A stretch of 64,000 nucleotides of DNA from Microbacterium sp. CBA3102 (lineage in GTDB: Bacteria; Actinomycetota; Actinomycetes; Actinomycetales; Microbacteriaceae), in the NCBI RefSeq assembly GCF_007954505.1, contig NZ_CP042412.1, forward strand, positions 868,001 through 932,000, written 5' to 3'. The notes under the pieces are model-generated. The model saw nothing but the letters and a program-made list of their open reading frames with translations, had not been told where the DNA came from and made no database searches. The translations under genes were made by a program, and so were the position numbers. Every line of letters starts with the position of its first letter. Positions within the stretch are counted from its first letter, which is position 1. Positions 59,426 to 64,000 of this stretch are shown here, one piece after another.

Positions 59426-60337
59426 ATGGATGCCGCCAAGCGCCCCCGTGCCGATGATCTGCTCGTCCTCCTCGCAGTCGCGCGCACCGGGCGCTACACC
59501 AGTGCCGCCACGCATCTGGGCCTCGACCACACGACGGTCGCCCGGCGCATCGCGGCCCTCGAGGACGCGCTCGGCGGTCGCGTGGTCGCGCAGTCCGCGA
59601 CGGGATGGGAGCTGACCGACCTCGGCCGATCCGCCGCGGAGACGGGAGGCCGTATCGAAGCCGCGCTGTCTCAGCTCGACAGCGGCGCCGAGACCCCCGA
59701 TCCGGTCTCGGGAGTCGTCCGCATGTCGGCCACCGATGGCTTCAGCGCCTACATCGCGGCTCCCGCGGTCGCCGCCCTCCGCATCGCGCATCCGCGGCTC
59801 ACGGTCGAGATCGTCGCGGCGACCCGGCGCGCTGCCGAGCATCGCGCCGGGCTCGATCTCGAAGTGGTGGTGGGAGCTCCGCAGACGCGTCGCGCACACG
59901 CGGTGAAGCTCGGCACGTACACGCTGGGCATGTACGCATCCCGCGACTACCTCGCTCGGGCCGGAACACCGAGCACCGCCGCCGATTTGGAGCAGCACCA
60001 CCTGGTCTACTTCGTCGACTCGATGCTGCAGGTCGATGCCCTCGATCTGCCCCGTCGACTCGTCCCCCGCATGCAGGACGGCCTCACCTCGACCAATGTC
60101 TTCGTGCACGTGGAGGCGACGCGCGCAGGTGCCGGCGTCGGGCTCCTCCCCTGTTTCGCGGCCGACCGCCATGCCGACCTCGTGCGACTGCTGCCCACGG
60201 TCTTCGCCGAGAAGCTTCCGTACTACCTGGTCGCCCGTCCGGAGTCGTTGCGTCTGCCCGCCGTCTCCGCCCTCGCCGCAGCGCTGCGCGCCCAGACGCG
60301 CGCGTCGAAGGCGATGCTCGACGGCGTGAGCGGCTGA
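59426..60337 (+). CDS. LysR-family transcriptional regulator
   Basis: A 303-residue regulator. The N-terminal HTH (DLLVLLAVARTGRYTSAATHLGLDHTTVARRIAALEDALG across residues 11-50) is typical, and the effector domain has AATRRAAEHRAGLDLEVVVG and GAGVGLLPCFAAD. The HTH variant DHTTVARRIA is found in one LysR subgroup. It probably activates the divergent transporter/dehydrogenase operon when bound to the substrate. The ATG at 59426 is preferred to a GTG at 59411 because the latter falls inside the operator. Confidence 0.9.
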   Translation: MDAAKRPRADDLLVLLAVARTGRYTSAATHLGLDHTTVARRIAALEDALGGRVVAQSATGWELTDLGRSAAETGGRIEAALSQLDSGAETPDPVSGVVRMSATDGFSAYIAAPAVAALRIAHPRLTVEIVAATRRAAEHRAGLDLEVVVGAPQTRRAHAVKLGTYTLGMYASRDYLARAGTPSTAADLEQHHLVYFVDSMLQVDALDLPRRLVPRMQDGLTSTNVFVHVEATRAGAGVGLLPCFAADRHADLVRLLPTVFAEKLPYYLVARPESLRLPAVSALAAALRAQTRASKAMLDGVSG

Positions 60338-60343
60338 GGTCGG

Positions 60344-60847
60344 TCACGCCGAAAGCGTCGCCCTGGCATCCTGGGCGAGGAGGAACAGCGAGCGCTGCGC
60401 TCCGGGGAACCGTTCGAAACCGAAGCGCTCGTAGAACGGCACGACCTCATCGTTGATCGCGTGCACCAGGATGGCACGCACGCCGATGGCGTCTGCGGCT
60501 TCGAGCGCACGCATGGTCGCGTGCTGCAGGAGGGAGACGCCGAGGCCGCGTCCTGCGTACTCGCGGTCGACGGCGAGGCGACCGAGCAGCACGATGGGAA
60601 CGGAGACGGGCATTCCGACCGCGAGGGGCGGAGGTCCGTCGCCACGGTCCAGCGCACTCGACGAGAGGCAGTAGTACCCCGCGACCCTCCCCTCCCGCGT
60701 CACCGAGACCATCGTGCGGGAAGCACCGCTCTTCTCGTTCGAGCGGGCCCGTCCTCGCAACCAGCTGTCGAGACTCTCCTCCCCACAGCGGAAATCGGAC
60801 AGCTTGTCGCCGGCCGCGAGAGGCCGGGGTGTGCGGAACTCAGTCAA
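60344..60847 (-). CDS. Toxin, GNAT (TacT/AtaT-type) tRNA acetyltransferase
   Basis: A 167-residue acetyltransferase of the toxin type. CGEESLDSWLRGRA at the start, GYYCLSSSALDR, LLGRLAVDREYAGRGLGVSLLQ (acetyl-CoA loop) and the late FYERFGFERFPG are characteristic of TacT/AtaT toxins, which acetylate the amino acid on charged tRNA and stop translation. It uses a TTG start overlapping the antitoxin stop by 8 bp. The active Tyr is in the expected late region. The antitoxin is the DUF1778 protein encoded next upstream. It appears intact. Confidence 0.92.
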   Translation of the reverse strand: MTEFRTPRPLAAGDKLSDFRCGEESLDSWLRGRARSNEKSGASRTMVSVTREGRVAGYYCLSSSALDRGDGPPPLAVGMPVSVPIVLLGRLAVDREYAGRGLGVSLLQHATMRALEAADAIGVRAILVHAINDEVVPFYERFGFERFPGAQRSLFLLAQDARATLSA

Positions 60848-61124
60848 CGAAGACGGATTCCCGTCTCAGCAGCTCTCGCAGACCCTCGACCGTGCGAGGC
60901 GGGCGTTCCATGACCTCGATGAAGGCATCGAACCGGACAGCATCGACGCGCAATCGACGTTCGCGTTCGATGACCTCCTGCGCCCGCTCCACCAGCACCG
61001 ATGCCGAGAAGTCCGTCACGGTGCGGCCCTCGATAGCGGCTGCCTCTTCGATCGTCTCCTTCTGGTCGGCCGTGACTCGGAATTCCAGGCGGGCGCTCTT
61101 CAGCGGCGTGGTGGAAGTACTCAT
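60840..61124 (-). CDS. Antitoxin, DUF1778 (TacA type)
   Basis: A 94-residue ribbon-helix-helix protein. The N-terminal RLEFRVTADQKETIEEAAAIEGRTVTDF stretch is the DUF1778 RHH domain that binds DNA; the C-terminal FDAFIEVMERPPRTVEGLREL wraps the toxin. It represses the operon, probably through the inverted repeat just upstream, and neutralises the GNAT toxin. The ATG at 61124 is fixed by family length. Confidence 0.92.
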   Translation of the reverse strand: MSTSTTPLKSARLEFRVTADQKETIEEAAAIEGRTVTDFSASVLVERAQEVIERERRLRVDAVRFDAFIEVMERPPRTVEGLRELLRRESVFVD

Positions 61125-61132
61125 GAGGAGAG

Positions 61133-61153
61133 TGTACGGCAGATACCCGTACA
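61133..61153. promoter_or_regulatory. Inverted repeat, candidate TacA operator
   Basis: TGTACGG (61133-61139) and CCGTACA (61147-61153) form a perfect 7-bp inverted repeat with a 7-base spacer, 9 bp upstream of the antitoxin start. It is well placed for autorepression by the DUF1778 protein. Confidence 0.6.
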
Positions 61154-61245
61154 GGGGTCCTCGGAATGGAGAGTGCGTCCCCCAGCGTTACCCCGGGTGA
61201 CGAGGCCGACCCCGCCGCCTTCTCCATGCAAGAGAATTGAAAGTG

Positions 61246-61941
61246 ATGCCTGAACGCGAAGAACACACCCACTGGCAGGCCGAGCGCCGCGCCGCCGTCA
61301 CCTCGGCGACCGGCAACCTCGCCCTGATCGAGACCCGTTGGACCGGCGAGCGCCCCGACCTCGAGGCCGAACAGCGCGCCGCGGCCGACACGGTCACGGT
61401 GACACCGATCGAGCGCACGAACATCGAGACCGGTGAGGCCGAGCATGGGCTGCGCGTCTGGGACGCCGATGCCCCCGCCATCCGCGCCTTCGACCGCATC
61501 GACACCTACGAGTACGACCCGGCCTGGGTGCTCGAAGGGCACTTCACCCCGGTCTCCGGCGACCGCCGCGTGTCGTTCGAGCACATCCGCGACAACGGTG
61601 GCACCCGCGACCTGGTCGTGCCGGGCGACATCCGCCTCGAGCTCGCGGGCCAGGAGTACACCCTGGCCGCGTTCGACGACGGCGGCACGCTGCTGCTCGT
61701 CTTCGGCGACGAGACGAACGGCGCGGAGACCTACGGATCCGGACGGTTCCTGTTCGTGCAGCTGCGGGATGACGAGGGCTCGGTGGTCCTCGACTTCAAC
61801 CGCGCGTTCGTGCCGCCGTGCGGTTTCAGCGCCCAGTACAACTGCCCGCTGCCGCCGGCATCCAACCGCTTCCCCCTGCCCATCCGAGCAGGCGAGAAGA
61901 ACGTCGTGTTCCGCGACGGCTTCGACATCTACGCGGCGTGA
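61246..61941 (+). CDS. DUF1684 family protein
   Basis: A 231-residue protein with the DUF1684 pattern: LIETRWTGER, YEYDPAWVLEGHFTPV, VPGDIRLELAGQEYTLAAFDDGG, then RFLFVQLRDDEGSVVLDFNRAFVPPCGFSAQYNCPLPP in parts, ending IRAGEKNVVF. The family is widespread and its role is unknown; the invariant ENPYCGYS-like end here reads PPCGFSAQYNCPLPP. It precedes a peptide-binding lipoprotein by 28 bp, so it may belong to the same operon. ATG at 61246 follows a weak GAAAG. Confidence 0.85.
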   Translation: MPEREEHTHWQAERRAAVTSATGNLALIETRWTGERPDLEAEQRAAADTVTVTPIERTNIETGEAEHGLRVWDADAPAIRAFDRIDTYEYDPAWVLEGHFTPVSGDRRVSFEHIRDNGGTRDLVVPGDIRLELAGQEYTLAAFDDGGTLLLVFGDETNGAETYGSGRFLFVQLRDDEGSVVLDFNRAFVPPCGFSAQYNCPLPPASNRFPLPIRAGEKNVVFRDGFDIYAA

Positions 61942-61969
61942 CGCCGCACACTCTCACCCTGGAGCACTC

Positions 61970-63466
61970 ATGAGAAGAACCCGCATCCTCGGCGCGCTCG
62001 GCGCCGTCGCCACGCTCGCGCTCGTGGCTGGCTGCGCGTCGGGCACGAGCGACGACGCGACCGCGAGCGAAGACGCCACGATCTTCATCGGGTCGCTGTA
62101 CGAGCCGACCAACCTGAGCAACACGCAGGGCGGCGGGCAGGGCGTGACCGAGGCTCTGGCCGGCAACGTCTACGAGGGCCTGTACCGGCTGACGGATGAC
62201 GGTGAGGTCGAACCTCTTCTCGCCGAAGACGCCCAGGTGTCCGACGACGGCCTGACCTACACGATCACGCTCCGCGACGACGTGACCTTCCACTCGGGCG
62301 ACCCGCTCACCTCCGCCGACGTGAAGTCGAGCATCGAGGCCGTCACCGCCGAAGATTCCGTGTCGGCCCGCAAGTCGAGCTTCACGACGATCGCCGACAT
62401 CGCCACCCCCGACGACAGCACCGTCGTGTTCACGCTGTCGCAGCGGTCGATCTCGTTCCTGTACAACCTCAGCTACGTCTGGATCGTGAACGACGAGGCC
62501 GGCGACATCACGAGCACGGAGGACGGCACCGGCCCCTACACGCTCGACGAGTGGAAGAAGGGTTCGACCCTCACCCTCCAGCGCTGGGACGACTACTGGG
62601 GCGAGCCCGCCAAGAACGGCGAGGTCGTCTACACGTACTTCACCGACGCGACGGCCGAGAACAACGCGCTCCTCACGGGTGAGATCGACGTCATCACCAG
62701 CGTGCAGAACCCGGACTCGCTGACGCAGTTCGACTCCGACGACTATGTCGTGAGCGAGGGCACCTCCACCACGAAGGAGCTGCTCGCCTTCAACGACCGC
62801 GTCGCTCCTTTCGACGACACTCGCGTGCGCAAGGCGGTCTACTCCGCGATCGACACGAAGAAGCTGCTCGAATCGATCTGGGGTGACTACGGCACGCTGA
62901 TCGGCTCGATGGTGCCGCCCACCGATCCCTGGTACGAGGACCTCACGCAGGTCAACCCCTACGACGTCGACCTCTCGAAGAAGCTGCTCGCGGAGGCGGG
63001 CTACGCCGACGGCTTCACGTTCACGCTCGACACCCCGAGCTACGACCCTCACCCCGCGGTGGCGGAGTTCCTGCAGTCGCAGCTCGCCGAGGTCGGCATC
63101 ACGGTCGAAATCAACACGATCAGCGCCGACGAGTGGTACACGAAGGTCTTCAAGGAGCAGGACTTCCAGGCCACGCTGCAGGAGCACGTGAACGACCGCG
63201 ACGTGGTCTGGTACGGCAACCCCGACTTCTACTGGGGCTACGACGACGCCGATGTGCAGCAGTGGGTCGCCGACGCCGAGCAGGCCGCGACGACCGACGA
63301 GCAGACCGCTCTTCTCAAGAAGGTCAACGAGAAGATCGCCGCCGATGCCGCGAGCGTATGGTTGTACCTGTACCCGCAGATCGTGGTCGCCTCGAGCGAC
63401 CTCAGCGGGTACCCGGTCAACGGCCTGAACTCGCAGTTCTTCGCCTACGACATCGTCAAGTCCTGA
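61970..63466 (+). CDS. Peptide/opine-type ABC transporter substrate-binding lipoprotein
   Basis: A 498-residue family 5 solute-binding protein. The lipobox is VAGC (lipidated Cys22), followed by TSDDATASEDATIFIGSLYEP and the family stretch TYTITLRDDVTFHSGDPLTSADV. Late motifs FTLDTPSYDPHPAVAEFLQSQ and WYTKVFKEQDFQ complete the DppA-type fold. It should capture a peptide or related ligand for the permease encoded next. GGAG lies 5 bases before the ATG. A perfect hairpin separates it from the permease gene. Confidence 0.93.
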   Translation: MRRTRILGALGAVATLALVAGCASGTSDDATASEDATIFIGSLYEPTNLSNTQGGGQGVTEALAGNVYEGLYRLTDDGEVEPLLAEDAQVSDDGLTYTITLRDDVTFHSGDPLTSADVKSSIEAVTAEDSVSARKSSFTTIADIATPDDSTVVFTLSQRSISFLYNLSYVWIVNDEAGDITSTEDGTGPYTLDEWKKGSTLTLQRWDDYWGEPAKNGEVVYTYFTDATAENNALLTGEIDVITSVQNPDSLTQFDSDDYVVSEGTSTTKELLAFNDRVAPFDDTRVRKAVYSAIDTKKLLESIWGDYGTLIGSMVPPTDPWYEDLTQVNPYDVDLSKKLLAEAGYADGFTFTLDTPSYDPHPAVAEFLQSQLAEVGITVEINTISADEWYTKVFKEQDFQATLQEHVNDRDVVWYGNPDFYWGYDDADVQQWVADAEQAATTDEQTALLKKVNEKIAADAASVWLYLYPQIVVASSDLSGYPVNGLNSQFFAYDIVKS

Positions 63467-63470
63467 CGTG

Positions 63471-63503
63471 CGTGGGGGATGCCGCGCGTCGGCATCCCCC
63501 ACG
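63471..63503 (+). terminator. Perfect 13-bp hairpin between SBP and permease genes
   Basis: CGTGGGGGATGCC (63471-63483) and GGCATCCCCCACG (63491-63503) pair perfectly around a 7-base loop. Because it lies inside an operon, it probably attenuates transcription or protects the abundant SBP mRNA rather than ending it fully. Confidence 0.7.
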
Positions 63504-63518
63504 TCATCCTGAGAAGCC

Positions 63519-64000
63519 ATGCTCGCCTACCTCCTGCGCCGCCTCGCGTTCCTCGCGGTGTCGCTCGTCGTCGCGATGGTCGCGATCTTCGTGCTGCTGC
63601 GTCTTCTCCCCGGCGACCCGGCCAACGCGCTGCTCTCGGTGAACGCCACCCCCGAGCAGATCGCCGCCGCGCGCGCCCAGGTCGGCTCGGACCAGCCCCT
63701 GCTGCAGCAGTTCACCACCTGGGCGGGTCAGCTGCTCCGCTTCGATCTCGGTGAATCGTTCCTGAGCTCCCGTCCGGTCGGACCCGACATCGCCGATCGG
63801 CTCGCCGTGACGCTCCCGCTCACGCTCATCGCCTTCACCCTCGCGCTCCTCGTCTCACTCGTGATCGGTATCACCGCGGCCGTCAAGTCCGACCGCTGGT
63901 ACGGGATCGCGCTGTCGGGGTTCGCGCAGCTCGGCGTCGCTGTCCCCGTGTTCTGGGTCGGCGTCGTGCTCGTCTGGGTGTTCGCGCTCGGTCTCGGCGT
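63519..64000 (+). CDS. Peptide ABC transporter permease (DppB type), 3' end outside the window
   Basis: The first 160 residues of a permease. LAYLLRRLAFLAVSLVVAMV is the usual first helix, followed by RLLPGDPANALL and the loop VGSDQPLLQQFTTWAGQLLRFDLGESFLSSRPVG and IADRLAVTLPLTLIAFTLALLVSLVIG, all typical of DppB/OppB. GAGAAG lies just before the ATG. It belongs to the operon beginning with the SBP gene, and its DppC, DppD and DppF partners are expected beyond the window. Confidence 0.9.
   Translation, partial: MLAYLLRRLAFLAVSLVVAMVAIFVLLRLLPGDPANALLSVNATPEQIAAARAQVGSDQPLLQQFTTWAGQLLRFDLGESFLSSRPVGPDIADRLAVTLPLTLIAFTLALLVSLVIGITAAVKSDRWYGIALSGFAQLGVAVPVFWVGVVLVWVFALGLG

Overview
The window looks like a chromosomal segment of a high-GC Gram-positive actinobacterium, most likely Microbacteriaceae and probably Microbacterium. 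The basis is the very high GC content, frequent GTG starts with 4-bp ATGA overlaps, the rpsF-ssb-rpsR-rplI plus dnaB neighbourhood, and surface proteins ending in LAxTG-type sorting signals. The genus is an inference from gene content; no 16S gene is present. I saw no tRNA, rRNA, CRISPR array or intact IS element.

Layout. 0-11 kb: a membrane protein cut by the window edge, a GNAT acetyltransferase with PnuC, a polar amino-acid ABC operon, an operon of an adenosylhomocysteinase-like protein, a deaminase-type amidohydrolase and a cupin, a YefM/RelE toxin-antitoxin pair, a flavin monooxygenase, and a tandem-HTH MerR regulator. 11-19.4 kb: a DUF6194/Imm5-like pair; an OmpR-type two-component system with a PepSY target; an S4 protein; a methyltransferase; then an HbpS/SenS/SenR-like heme or redox sensing cluster followed by an ankyrin lipoprotein. 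Kinase and regulator of that cluster are each broken by a one-base homopolymer change.

19.4-40.3 kb is the most distinctive part, a cell-surface island. Two giant secreted DUF11-type repeat proteins, each with a C-terminal LAxTG signal, are each divergent from a LuxR-family regulator. An RCC1-repeat secreted protein, a sortase-like membrane protein, a secreted VVAPVVTK-repeat protein and a seven-unit chaplin-like LAxTG protein complete it. A quinone-oxidoreductase-like enzyme and the housekeeping dnaB gene, with DnaA-box-like sites upstream, sit inside this stretch.

40.3-44.3 kb: a gene remnant, an ImmA/IrrE-like protein with a degenerate zinc motif, the rplI-rpsR-ssb-rpsF operon, a small secreted protein and a stand-alone GyrA-like coiled-coil protein. 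44.3-50.3 kb: a dipeptide/oligopeptide ABC operon (SBP-B-C-D-F) divergent from an Lrp/AsnC regulator. 50.3-60.3 kb: conserved hypotheticals, a TetR-controlled membrane protein/DUF1905 pair, a macrolide-type glycosyltransferase divergent from TetR, a GNAT gene flanked by a 24-bp direct repeat, and a 3-hydroxybutyrate-dehydrogenase/MFS operon divergent from LysR. 60.3-64 kb: a TacT/TacA-type toxin-antitoxin pair, a DUF1684 protein, and the start of a second peptide ABC operon that runs off the window.

Four genes carry single-base indels at short homopolymers, which suggests assembly error at least as much as biology.
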